Assembly (NCBI RefSeq): GCF_001591365.1
Contig: NZ_BCUT01000002.1
Location: 558,001-622,000, forward strand
DNA length: 64,000 nt
DNA from: Variovorax paradoxus NBRC 15149
Lineage (GTDB): Bacteria; Pseudomonadota; Gammaproteobacteria; Burkholderiales; Burkholderiaceae_C
Direction of reading: 5' to 3'
A program made the translations under genes and the position numbers. The notes beneath the pieces were generated by a model. It saw only the letters and a program-made list of their open reading frames with translations, searched no databases and was not told the DNA's origin. Below are positions 8,385 to 16,676 of this stretch, in pieces (position 1 is the stretch's first letter; the number at the start of each line of letters is the position of its first letter).

Positions 8385-9341
8385 ATGAATCACGTCATTC
8401 TCAAACTCCTCGGCCAGCGCATCGCGCTGGCGCTCGTGTCGCTGCTGGCGGTCTCGGTGGTCGTGTTCTCGATCACCGCGGTGCTACCGGGCGACGCCGC
8501 GCAGGAGCAGCTCGGCCAGGACGCCACGCCCGAGGCGGTGGCCGCGCTGCGCGCGCAGATGGGCCTGGACGTGCCGGCGCCCGCGCGCTATGCCAAGTGG
8601 CTGCTCGGCATGGCGAAGGGCGACCTCGGCCGCTCTGCGACCACGCAGATGCCGGTGTCCGAGCTGGTGGCGAGCCGCCTGCCCAACTCGCTGCTGCTGG
8701 CCGCAGTCACGGCCCTCTTCTCGGTGCCGATCGCGCTGGCGCTGGGCATCGCCTCGGCCGTGTGGCGCGGCTCGTGGTTCGACCGCGCGGCCTCGACGGC
8801 GGCGGTGGGCGTGGTGTCGGTGCCGGAGTTCCTGGTCGCGACGCTGGCGGTGCTGGTGTTCGCGGTGCAGCTGCACTGGCTGCCGGCGCTGTCCTTCGTC
8901 AACGACATCGAATCGCTGGGCCAACTGCTGCGCGCCTTCGCCATGCCGGTGCTGGTGCTGTGCTGCGTGATCGTCGCGCAGATGATGCGCATGACGCGCG
9001 CCGCGGTGATCGACCAGCTCGAGGCGCCCTACATCGAGATGGTGCGGCTCAAGGGCGCCTCGCCGATGCGCATGGTGCTCGCGCATGCGCTGCCCAATGC
9101 GGTGGGACCGATCGCCAACGCGGTGGCGCTGAGCCTGTCGTACCTGCTGGGCGGCGTGATCATCGTCGAGACCATCTTCAACTATCCGGGCATCGCCAAG
9201 CTGATGGTCGACGGCGTGTCGCAGCGCGACATGCCGCTGGTGCAGACCTGCGCCATGATCTTCTGCTGCGCCTACCTGATCCTGGTGACGACGGCCGACA
9301 TCTTCGGCATTCTTGCCAACCCGCGGCTGCGGCACCGCTGA
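8385..9341 (+). CDS. dppB: ABC transporter permease, DppB family
   Basis: A 318-residue inner-membrane permease with about six hydrophobic helices. The first lies at residues 10-33, and the coupling-helix (EAA) region is LEAPYIEMVRLKGASPMRMV. The LGGVIIVETIFNYPGIAKLM block is diagnostic of DppB/OppB subunits. It pairs with the next gene to form the membrane channel for the upstream receptor. The ribosome site AGGGAAG lies just before the ATG. The permease genes are 10 bases apart and clearly co-transcribed. The symbol marks family, not proven dipeptide specificity. Confidence 0.93.
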   Translation: MNHVILKLLGQRIALALVSLLAVSVVVFSITAVLPGDAAQEQLGQDATPEAVAALRAQMGLDVPAPARYAKWLLGMAKGDLGRSATTQMPVSELVASRLPNSLLLAAVTALFSVPIALALGIASAVWRGSWFDRAASTAAVGVVSVPEFLVATLAVLVFAVQLHWLPALSFVNDIESLGQLLRAFAMPVLVLCCVIVAQMMRMTRAAVIDQLEAPYIEMVRLKGASPMRMVLAHALPNAVGPIANAVALSLSYLLGGVIIVETIFNYPGIAKLMVDGVSQRDMPLVQTCAMIFCCAYLILVTTADIFGILANPRLRHR

Positions 9342-9351
9342 AGGAAGCGCC

Positions 9352-10257
9352 ATGGAAACGTCCACCACTTCAACGGTCGCGAGCACCACGGCCTTGCTGG
9401 CGCCGGTGCCGCAAGAGCGACAGGCCGGTCCGCTGCGCTGGCTCGCCGGCTTTGGCGCCTCCGGGCTGCTGGGCCTCGCGGTGCTGCTGTTCTGGCTGCT
9501 CGCGGCGCTGCTCGGACCCTGGCTGCTGTCGCACAGCGCGGCAGCCATGGGCACCTCGAACGTCTTCGAGCCGATCAGCGCGGCGCACTGGCTGGGCACC
9601 GACTACCTCGGCCGCGACATGCTGGCGCTGATCATCGAAGGCGCGCGCTACACGATCGGCGTTGCGCTGCTGGCCACGCTGCTGGCCAGCGGCACCGGCA
9701 CCGTGCTGGCGCTGCTGGCCGCCGCCAGCGGCCGCTGGATCGACGCGGTGCTCAGCCGCGGCCTGGACACGCTCACCGCCATCCCGAGCAAGATGTTCGC
9801 CCTCATCATGGTGGCGGGCTTCGGCTCCTCGGTGCCGATGCTGGTGGTCACGGCGGCCATCATCTACGTGCCGGGCGCCTACCGCATGGCGCGCTCGCTG
9901 GCCGTCAACATCAACGCGCTCGACTACGTGACCGTGGCGCGCACGCGCGGCGAAGGCACGCTCTACATCATGCTGCGCGAGATCCTGCCCAACATCCTGG
10001 GCCCGATGCTGGCCGACCTGGGCCTGCGCTTCGTCTACGTCGTGCTGCTGCTGGCGAGCCTGAGCTTCCTGGGCCTGGGCATCCAGCCGCCGGCGGCCGA
10101 CTGGGGCTCGCTGGTGCGCGAGAACATCGGGGCGCTGGCCATGGGCGGCGCCTCGGTGATCGTGCCGGCGCTGGCCATTGCGAGCCTGACCATCGCGGTC
10201 AATCTCGTCATCGACAACCTGCCCGGCCGTGCGGCCCGGGAACGAGGAGCACGCTGA
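9352..10257 (+). CDS. dppC: ABC transporter permease, DppC family
   Basis: A 301-residue second permease subunit. It has the N-terminal cytoplasmic stretch and first membrane helix (GLLGLAVLLFWLLAALLG) of DppC proteins, the LGTDYLGRDMLALIIEGARY block after it, and the EAA loop NALDYVTVARTRGEGTLYIM. The C-terminal LSFLGLGIQPPAADWGSLV motif is a DppC hallmark. Its stop codon overlaps the start of the ATPase gene (TGATG), which indicates translational coupling and a single importer complex. Confidence 0.93.
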   Translation: METSTTSTVASTTALLAPVPQERQAGPLRWLAGFGASGLLGLAVLLFWLLAALLGPWLLSHSAAAMGTSNVFEPISAAHWLGTDYLGRDMLALIIEGARYTIGVALLATLLASGTGTVLALLAAASGRWIDAVLSRGLDTLTAIPSKMFALIMVAGFGSSVPMLVVTAAIIYVPGAYRMARSLAVNINALDYVTVARTRGEGTLYIMLREILPNILGPMLADLGLRFVYVVLLLASLSFLGLGIQPPAADWGSLVRENIGALAMGGASVIVPALAIASLTIAVNLVIDNLPGRAARERGAR

Positions 10258-11921
10258 TGGGCGCACCACTCACTGTCCAGTGCCTCAGCATCGTGGCCGG
10301 CGAAAGCACGCTGGTCGACAACCTGAGCTTCTCGGTGCAGCCCGGCGAAGTGCTGGCACTGATCGGCGAATCGGGCTCGGGCAAGACCACCACCGCGCTC
10401 GCGCTGATGGGCTATGCACGCAGCGGCTGCCGCATCTCGGCCGGCCGGGTGCAGATCGGCGACACCGACGTGCTGGCGCTCGATGCGGCGCGGCAGCGCG
10501 GGCTGCGCGGCCGCACGGTTTCCTACATTGCGCAGAGCGCGGCCGCCTCCTTCAATCCTTCGCGCACGATCATGGACCAGGTGGTCGAGCCCACCGTCAT
10601 CCACGGCCTGTGCAAGCGGGCCGAGGCCGAGGCCAAGGCGGTGCAGCTGTTCCGCGAGCTGGCGCTGCCCGACCCGGAGAACATCGGCGCGCGCTATCCG
10701 CACCAGGTCTCCGGCGGCCAGTTGCAGCGGCTGATGGCGGCCATGGCGCTGATCGGCGATCCCGAGCTGGTGATCCTCGACGAGCCGACCACCGCGCTCG
10801 ACGTGACCACGCAGATCGAGGTGCTGCGCGCCTTCCGCCGCGTGGTGCGCGAGCGCCGCGCCACCGCCGTGTACGTGAGCCACGACCTGGCCGTGGTGGC
10901 GCAGATGGCCGACCACATCCTGGTGCTGCGCAATGGCCGGATGAGCGAGCTCAACGCCACCGGGCAGATCCTTTGCGCCCCGGCCGACGACTACACCAAG
11001 TGCCTGCTGGCGGCCGCGCGGCCCGCGGTGCGCGCCTCCGGCCAGGCCTCGGGCGATTCCGCGCTGCTGCTTCATGTGGACCAGCTTTCATGCGGCTACG
11101 GCGCGGTGGACGCCAAGGGCCAGCCGGCCAAGATCATCCTGGAGGACATCAACCTGAAGCTCTATCGCGGCCAGGCCATTGGCGTGATCGGCGAATCGGG
11201 CTCGGGCAAGACCACGCTGGCACGGGCCGTTGCCGGGCTTCTGGCGCCCTGCCATGGCAGCGTCACCTTCGACGGCCACGCGCTCGCGCCCACGCTGCAG
11301 CAGCGCGATCGCGAGCAGTTGCGCCGCATCCAGATCGTGTTCCAGATGGCCGACACGGCGCTCAACCCTTCGCAGACCATCTGGCGCATCCTCGCGCGGC
11401 CGCTGCAGTTCTACAAGGGCCTGCGCGGCGAGCCGCTCAAGCAGCGCATCTTCGAGCTGCTCGATCTCGTGAAGCTGCCGCGCACGGTGGCCGACCGCCT
11501 GCCGGGCGGGCTCTCGGGCGGGCAGAAGCAGCGCGTGAACCTGGCGCGCGCACTGGCGGCCGAACCCGACCTCATCCTGTGCGACGAAGTGACCTCGGCG
11601 CTGGACACCGTGGTGGCCGCGGCGGTGCTCGACCTCATGGCCGAGCTGCGGCGCGAGCTCGGCGTGTCCTATCTCTTCATCAGCCACGACCTGCACACGG
11701 TGCGCTCGGTGTGCGACGAGATCGTGGTGATGCAGCACGGCCGCAAGCTCTCGCAGGTGGCGCGTGCCGACTACGAGCGCGGGCCGCACCATCCCTACTA
11801 CGAACTGCTGGCGCGTTCCGTGCCCGAGCTGCGCCAGGGCTGGCTCGACGACATGGACCACGCAGCAGCAGCAGCAGCAGCAGCAGCAGCCACGCCATCA
11901 ACCAGGGAAGCACTCGCATGA
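10257..11921 (+). CDS. Double ABC ATPase (DppD-DppF fusion)
   Basis: A 554-residue protein with two complete nucleotide-binding domains. Walker A motifs GESGSGKTT begin at residues 38 and 312. Signature motifs are VSGGQ at 151-155 and LSGGQ at 419-423. Walker B/D-loops read VILDEPTTALD and LILCDEVTSALD. One chain therefore supplies both ATPase halves that energise the importer. The extreme C-terminus carries a ten-alanine run coded by a trinucleotide repeat. Its stop (TGA) overlaps the ATG of the next gene by one-base register, so the dehydrogenase downstream is translationally coupled to transport. Confidence 0.95.
   Translation: MGAPLTVQCLSIVAGESTLVDNLSFSVQPGEVLALIGESGSGKTTTALALMGYARSGCRISAGRVQIGDTDVLALDAARQRGLRGRTVSYIAQSAAASFNPSRTIMDQVVEPTVIHGLCKRAEAEAKAVQLFRELALPDPENIGARYPHQVSGGQLQRLMAAMALIGDPELVILDEPTTALDVTTQIEVLRAFRRVVRERRATAVYVSHDLAVVAQMADHILVLRNGRMSELNATGQILCAPADDYTKCLLAAARPAVRASGQASGDSALLLHVDQLSCGYGAVDAKGQPAKIILEDINLKLYRGQAIGVIGESGSGKTTLARAVAGLLAPCHGSVTFDGHALAPTLQQRDREQLRRIQIVFQMADTALNPSQTIWRILARPLQFYKGLRGEPLKQRIFELLDLVKLPRTVADRLPGGLSGGQKQRVNLARALAAEPDLILCDEVTSALDTVVAAAVLDLMAELRRELGVSYLFISHDLHTVRSVCDEIVVMQHGRKLSQVARADYERGPHHPYYELLARSVPELRQGWLDDMDHAAAAAAAAAATPSTREALA
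11862..11891 (+). repeat. (GCA)9 trinucleotide microsatellite
   Basis: Nine GCA units followed by GCC encode ten consecutive alanines just before the end of the double ATPase. A tract of this kind can slip during replication, but only whole-codon changes would be expected because it is a triplet repeat. The tail it encodes is outside the conserved ATPase domain. Confidence 0.95.
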
Positions 11922-13006
11922 CCCCCACATTCCGCATTGCGCTGATCGCCGGCGACGGCATCGGCAAGGAAGTGATGCCCGAGGGCCTGCGCGTGGTGCT
12001 GGCCGCGGCCGAGCGCTTCGGCTTCGAGCTCGACTGCCGCACCATCGAATGGGCCAGCTGCGACTACTACGCACAGCACGGCCAGATGATGCCGGACGAC
12101 TGGAAGGAACAGCTGCGAGGCGTGGACGCGCTCTACTTCGGCGCCGTCGGCTGGCCCGATACGGTGCCCGACCATGTCTCGCTCTGGGGATCGCTGCTGA
12201 AGTTCCGCCGCGAGTTCGACCAGTACATCAACCTGCGCCCGGTGCGCCTGTTCGAAGGCGTGCCCTGCCCGCTGGCCGGCCGCAAGCCCGGCGACATCGA
12301 CTACCTGGTGGTGCGCGAGAACACCGAAGGCGAATACACCTCGCTCGGCGGCGTGATGTACGAAGGCACCGAGCGCGAGATCGTGATCCAGGAATCGGTG
12401 TTCTCGCGCCACGGCACCGACCGCGTGCTGAAGTACGCCTATGAGCTCGCCCAGTCGCGCAAGCGCAAGCACCTCACCGTGGCCACCAAGAGCAACGGCA
12501 TCGCGATCAGCATGCCGTGGTGGGACGGCCGCGCCGACGCCGTCGGCCGCGACTATCCGGACGTGACCATCGACAAGCAGCACATCGACATCCTGTCGGC
12601 GCGCTTCGTGCTGCAGCCCACGCGCTTCGACGTGGTGGTGGCGAGCAACCTGTTCGGCGACATCCTCTCCGACCTGGGCCCGGCCACCACCGGCACCATC
12701 GGCCTCGCGCCCTCGGCCAACCTCAACCCGGAGCGCAAGTTTCCATCGCTGTTCGAGCCGGTGCACGGCTCGGCGCCCGACATCTATGGCCAGAACATCG
12801 CGAACCCGATCGCGATGATCTGGTCGGGCGCGCTGATGCTGGACTTCCTCACGCAGGGCCAGGGTGCGGGCCGCGCCGCGCATGACGCGATCCTCGGCGC
12901 GATCGAAGCGGTGCTGCGCGACGGCCCGCGCACGCGCGACCTGGGCGGCACCGCCTCGACCACCGAAGTTGGAACAGCCATTGCCGAGCGCGTGGCCGCC
13001 GCCTGA
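11918..13006 (+). CDS. Tartrate/D-malate dehydrogenase-type decarboxylating dehydrogenase
   Basis: A 362-residue member of the isocitrate/isopropylmalate dehydrogenase family, closest in style to tartrate dehydrogenase/decarboxylase (TtuC, DmlA). It has GDGIGKEV at the N-terminus, the substrate arginine block INLRPVRLF, the catalytic region VVRENTEGEYTSLGG, the metal aspartates in NLFGDILSDLGPATTG and the NAD site EPVHGSAPDIYGQNIANP. The WASCDYYAQHGQMMP stretch is typical of the tartrate branch. It would oxidise a hydroxyacid (tartrate, D-malate) with NAD and Mn2+. It overlaps the ATPase gene by four bases and belongs to the same operon. Confidence 0.9.
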   Translation: MTPTFRIALIAGDGIGKEVMPEGLRVVLAAAERFGFELDCRTIEWASCDYYAQHGQMMPDDWKEQLRGVDALYFGAVGWPDTVPDHVSLWGSLLKFRREFDQYINLRPVRLFEGVPCPLAGRKPGDIDYLVVRENTEGEYTSLGGVMYEGTEREIVIQESVFSRHGTDRVLKYAYELAQSRKRKHLTVATKSNGIAISMPWWDGRADAVGRDYPDVTIDKQHIDILSARFVLQPTRFDVVVASNLFGDILSDLGPATTGTIGLAPSANLNPERKFPSLFEPVHGSAPDIYGQNIANPIAMIWSGALMLDFLTQGQGAGRAAHDAILGAIEAVLRDGPRTRDLGGTASTTEVGTAIAERVAAA

Positions 13007-13036
13007 CCTCTCCATTCATCCAGGACCTTTTCGACC

Positions 13037-14515
13037 ATGACACTGACACTTGCACGCCAGGACCTGCTGCCCGGCCAACAGCTCATCGGCGCCGAGTGGC
13101 GCGAAGCCAGCGACGGCCGCCGCCTCGACGTGACCGACCCCGCCACCGATGGCGTCTTCGCGAGCGTTCCCGACGGCACCGCCGCCGATGCGCGCGCCGC
13201 GGTGAATGCCGCGCATGCCGCCTTCCCCGCCTGGCGCGCCGTGCCGGCCAAGCAGCGCGCGCAGATCCTCAAGCGCTGGAACGACCTGATGCTCGCGCAC
13301 CAGGAAGACCTGGGCCGCCTCATCTCGCGCGAGCAGGGCAAGCCGCTGGCCGAAGGCCGTGGTGAAGTGGCCTATGCAGCGAGCTACGTCGAATGGTTCG
13401 GCGAAGAAGCCACGCGCGCCAACGGCGACGTGATTCCCGCACCCGTCACGGGCCGCCGCATGCTCGCGCTGAAGGAGCCGGTCGGTGTGGTCGCCGCGAT
13501 CACGCCGTGGAACTTTCCGGCCGCGATGATCGCGCGCAAGATCGCGCCCGCGCTGGCCGCGGGCTGCACCGTGGTGTGCAAGCCGGCCGAGGACACGCCG
13601 CTGACCTCGCTCGCGCTGGTCAGGCTCGCGCAGGAGGCCGGCGTGCCTGCAGGCGTGCTCAACATCGTGACGGCTTCGCGCGAGCGCACGCCCGAGGTGG
13701 TCGACGTGTGGCTGGCCGATGCGCGGGTGCGCAAGATCAGTTTTACCGGCTCCACGCCGGTCGGCAAGCACCTGGCGCGCGCCTCGGCCGACACGCTCAA
13801 GAAGCTGTCGCTCGAGCTCGGCGGCAATGCGCCGTTCATCGTGTTCGAGGATGCCGACGTCGATGCCGCGGTCGAAGGCCTGATGGCCGCCAAGTTCCGC
13901 AATGGCGGCCAGACCTGCGTGTGCCCGAACCGCGTGTTCGTGCAGGCCAGGGTGCACGACGCCTTCGTCGACAAGCTGGCCGCGCGCGTCGGCGCACTCA
14001 AGGTCGGCCCGGCGACGGAGCCCGACTCGCAGATCGGCCCGATGATCAACGCACGTGCGGTCGACAAGATCGAGCGCCACGTGCGCGACGCCGTGGCCCG
14101 CGGCGCGCGCATCGTGGTGGGCGGCGAACGGCTGCGCTCCGCGCGCTGCGACGGCCCCAACTACTACGCGCCGACCGTGCTCGTGAACGCCGATGCGGGC
14201 ATGGATTGCAGCTGCGAAGAGACTTTCGGACCCGTCGTGCCGGTCACACGCTTCGAGACCGAGGCCGAGGTGATCGCGGCCGCCAACGACACGCCCTTCG
14301 GCCTGGCCGCCTACTTCTACTCGACCGACGTGCGCCGCATCTGGCGCGTGGCCGAGGCGCTCGAATCCGGCATTGTCGGCATCAACGAAGGCGCGCTGGC
14401 CGCCGAGGCCGCGCCCTTCGGCGGCGTGAAGGAGTCGGGCTACGGGCGCGAAGGCTCGGTGCACGGACTCGACGATTACATGCACACCAAGTACCTGTGC
14501 CAGGGCGGGCTTTGA
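13037..14515 (+). CDS. NAD(P)-dependent (succinate-)semialdehyde dehydrogenase
   Basis: A 492-residue aldehyde dehydrogenase. The general base is E260 in LSLELGGNAPFI and the catalytic thiol is C294 in GGQTCVCPNRVF, with the spacing of the family. The cofactor loop FTGSTPVGKHL and the SSADH-like VGINEGALAAEAAPFGGVKE tail point to the GabD branch. It oxidises an aldehyde, possibly succinate semialdehyde or an aminoaldehyde, to the acid. In this operon it likely clears the aldehyde made by the FAD oxidase or the aminotransferase. The exact substrate is an inference from context. Confidence 0.92.
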   Translation: MTLTLARQDLLPGQQLIGAEWREASDGRRLDVTDPATDGVFASVPDGTAADARAAVNAAHAAFPAWRAVPAKQRAQILKRWNDLMLAHQEDLGRLISREQGKPLAEGRGEVAYAASYVEWFGEEATRANGDVIPAPVTGRRMLALKEPVGVVAAITPWNFPAAMIARKIAPALAAGCTVVCKPAEDTPLTSLALVRLAQEAGVPAGVLNIVTASRERTPEVVDVWLADARVRKISFTGSTPVGKHLARASADTLKKLSLELGGNAPFIVFEDADVDAAVEGLMAAKFRNGGQTCVCPNRVFVQARVHDAFVDKLAARVGALKVGPATEPDSQIGPMINARAVDKIERHVRDAVARGARIVVGGERLRSARCDGPNYYAPTVLVNADAGMDCSCEETFGPVVPVTRFETEAEVIAAANDTPFGLAAYFYSTDVRRIWRVAEALESGIVGINEGALAAEAAPFGGVKESGYGREGSVHGLDDYMHTKYLCQGGL

Positions 14516-14546
14516 GGCGGCAATCGCGCCTTTTCGGCATTCCGTC

Positions 14547-14575
14547 TTGACCCGGCCCCAGGGGCACCCTTTAAA
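14547..14575 (+). promoter_or_regulatory. Probable promoter of the MerR-ATPase gene
   Basis: TTGACC (14547-14552) and TTTAAA (14570-14575) are separated by 17 bases (18 if TTAAAA is used as the -10). The spacer contains a perfect GCCCC-A-GGGGC dyad. A dyad between -35 and -10 is where MerR-family proteins bind, so autoregulation is likely. The assignment is by eye only. Confidence 0.55.
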
Positions 14576-14604
14576 AGGGGAAGATCCATCGAAAGGAACA
14601 CTTC

Positions 14605-15609
14605 ATGCGATCTCCCGCCCCGCACCTGAACCCCTCCGAAGCCGCGAGGCGGCTCGGCGTCTCGGCCAAGGCCCTGCGGCTGTACGAGCAGCGCGGCCTG
14701 GTCGAGCCCGGCCGGACCGCGGCGGGATGGCGGGCCTACGGCCCGGCGGAGATGGCGCGCGCCGGCGAGATCGTCGCGCTTCGCGCGCTCGGCTTCAGCC
14801 TGGCCCAGGTGGCACGGGTGCTCGCGGGCAACCCCGAAGGCCTGGAGCAGGCATTGTCCGCGCACCAAGGGGCCCTGGAGGCGCAGCTTCGCCAGCTCAT
14901 GCACACCGTCGAGAAGGTCCGCGGTTTGCGAAGCGATGTTGCACAAGGCCGGACGCCAAGCATCGGCGAACTCGCGGGCCTGCTCGCGCCCGCCGGCGAA
15001 GTGCGCCTGGCCTTCGACCTGCCATGGCCCTGGGGCGGGGAGCGCTTCGAGCTTCGGGACATCCGGCCACTCAACTACATCGTCGGGCCGCTCGGCAGCG
15101 GCAAGACCCGGCTGGCGCAGCGCATTGCCGAGGTGCTGCCCAATGCGGCCTGGCTCGGGCTGGACCGGCAGGCGGAGAGCGGCGCCGCTGCGCGCGAGCC
15201 TCGGGCCGGCCACGCGCTGGCCTGGCTCGTGGAGGACGGCGCAACGCCATCGGACGCGCTGATTGCACTTCTGGCCGGGCTGGAAGCGGAAGGGCCCGAT
15301 GCCGTGGTCGTGGACCTGATCGAACACGGCCTGGACCAGGCCACCCAGCAGGCGCTGATCGCCCGGCTGCGCCGCCGCGGACCCAACGCGCGGCCGATCT
15401 TCATGCTCACGCGCTCCTGCGCAATCCTCGACCTGGCCGCCGTCGGGCCGGACGAGGCGATCATCCTGTGCCCCGCAAACCACAGCCCGCCGACCCTGGT
15501 CGCACCCTGCCCCGGCGCGCCGGGCTACGAGGCCGTCGCCACCTGCCTGGCGACGCCGGAGGTGCGGGCGCGAACGGCGGGGGTTGTCGCGTGGCGGCAG
15601 GCGGCCTGA
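14605..15609 (+). CDS. MerR-family regulator fused to a P-loop ATPase-like domain
   Basis: A 334-residue protein. Residues 8-75 form a MerR winged helix (SEAARRLGVSAKALRLYEQR), followed by a short coiled dimerisation region. From about residue 130 a second domain has Walker A GPLGSGKT at 161-168 and a Walker B-like strand AVVVDLIE at 233-240, which resembles a small AAA/ABC-type ATPase core. Typical MerR proteins end near 130-150 residues with a metal or drug pocket, so this effector part is unusual. ATP binding may replace ligand binding. It follows the operon on the same strand but has its own probable promoter. Confidence 0.85.
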   Translation: MRSPAPHLNPSEAARRLGVSAKALRLYEQRGLVEPGRTAAGWRAYGPAEMARAGEIVALRALGFSLAQVARVLAGNPEGLEQALSAHQGALEAQLRQLMHTVEKVRGLRSDVAQGRTPSIGELAGLLAPAGEVRLAFDLPWPWGGERFELRDIRPLNYIVGPLGSGKTRLAQRIAEVLPNAAWLGLDRQAESGAAAREPRAGHALAWLVEDGATPSDALIALLAGLEAEGPDAVVVDLIEHGLDQATQQALIARLRRRGPNARPIFMLTRSCAILDLAAVGPDEAIILCPANHSPPTLVAPCPGAPGYEAVATCLATPEVRARTAGVVAWRQAA

Positions 15610-15667
15610 GCGCAGCTCGAGCGACGTTGTTGCAGCGTTGCAGCGGCATGGCGACAATCGTTCGATC

Positions 15668-16108
15668 ATGCCAACCACCTCCTATGGCGTGCTCATCGTC
15701 AACGAGCAGAACCAGCTTCTCATGGCGCACGCGACGGGCCAGAAGCACTGGGACATCCCCAAGGGCGGCGCAGAAGCAGGCGAGTCCGCGTGCGAAGCGG
15801 CCATCCGCGAGGTTCGGGAAGAGACGGGCATCGAGCTGGCCGCGGATTCGATGGAAGAGCTCGGGCGCATGCCTTACCGCCCGGCCAAGGACCTGCACCT
15901 GTTCCGTGCCTTCGTGCACACGCGCGACTGCGACATTGCGGCGTGCAAGTGCACGAGCTTCTTTCCTCATCACGCTTCAGGCGTGATGACGCCCGAGGTG
16001 GACCAGTTCAAGTGGGTGGACACCGCAGACATACCGGTGCTTGCCGCCAAGTCGATGAGGGCGGTGCTTCGGACGCTGCCCGGCTTCGGAACGACGAGGG
16101 ACACCTGA
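15668..16108 (+). CDS. NUDIX hydrolase
   Basis: A 146-residue protein with a complete Nudix box at residues 33-55 (GGAEAGESACEAAI then REVREETGI), matching the G-x5-E-x7-RE-x2-EE-x-G pattern that binds Mg2+. The preceding HWDIPKGG is also typical. Such enzymes cleave nucleoside diphosphates linked to another moiety. The small size and KHWDIPKG motif suit diadenosine polyphosphate or housekeeping hydrolases. It stands alone between the MerR gene and the convergent cupin gene. The substrate is not determined. Confidence 0.93.
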   Translation: MPTTSYGVLIVNEQNQLLMAHATGQKHWDIPKGGAEAGESACEAAIREVREETGIELAADSMEELGRMPYRPAKDLHLFRAFVHTRDCDIAACKCTSFFPHHASGVMTPEVDQFKWVDTADIPVLAAKSMRAVLRTLPGFGTTRDT

Positions 16109-16136
16109 GGCCGCTTGTATCTCGACGGGCCTTCGC

Positions 16137-16676
16137 TCAATCGGCATCCGGCGGCAGCACCAGCGGCCCGCAGTTCTCGTCGGCCACGAACACCGCCAGC
16201 AGCTTTGCAGGGCGCACCGGATCGGGGTTCTCCGCAAAGAGATGCAGCGTGCGCGGCGGCTCGAAGAAGGTCTCGCCGCTCTTGTAGGTGCCCACCGGAC
16301 CGCCGCCGAGCTGCGAGCGGATGGTGCCTTCGAGGATGATCGCGGTCACCGAGCCCGGATGCCGATGGGCCGGCGAATAGGCCAGCGGCGGAAAGTCCAC
16401 GAGCACGGTGGTCACCGACTTGCCCGGCACGTTCGGCAGCGCCTCGCACGAGAGCACCTTGCTCGAGGTCGCGGGCCTCGCATCGGCGCCCGAGCCCGCG
16501 GGCGCCGGGGCCGACGCGAACATCGGCCGGGCGACGCTGCTGCACACGTCGGCAAACCACTGCGCCGCCTCCTGCCGGTTGCCATGCGGCGTCAGCGCCC
16601 AGCCGGCGGCCAGCACCAGCGAGAGCGCCGCAATGCCCGCGCCGAGTTGCCGGCGATGAAGCCGCCCCGCCTTCAC
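16137..16676 (-). CDS. Secreted or membrane-anchored cupin-domain protein
   Basis: A 179-residue protein beginning with GTG. An N-terminal hydrophobic segment (LGAGIAALSLVLAAGWAL) acts as signal or anchor. The cupin barrel follows, with the metal-binding pair of motifs seen as AHRHPGSVTAIILEGTIRS and GETFFEPPRTLHLF. Its GTG start overlaps the TGA of the epimerase gene (GTGA), so the two are co-translated. Single-domain cupins of this kind act as isomerases, oxygenases or binding proteins; the function is not known here. It is probably controlled with the epimerase by the divergent MocR gene. Confidence 0.85.
   Translation of the reverse strand: MKAGRLHRRQLGAGIAALSLVLAAGWALTPHGNRQEAAQWFADVCSSVARPMFASAPAPAGSGADARPATSSKVLSCEALPNVPGKSVTTVLVDFPPLAYSPAHRHPGSVTAIILEGTIRSQLGGGPVGTYKSGETFFEPPRTLHLFAENPDPVRPAKLLAVFVADENCGPLVLPPDAD

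Noticed and set aside
11862..11891. Could be a CRISPR or iteron-like array
   Set aside because: It is a simple in-frame triplet microsatellite; no longer repeat-spacer structure exists here or elsewhere in the window.
10229..13006. A 925-codon frame running through the ATPase gene into the dehydrogenase
   Set aside because: Only the last part (from 11918) is real. The upstream portion is the wrong frame of the ATPase gene and is Arg-rich noise.
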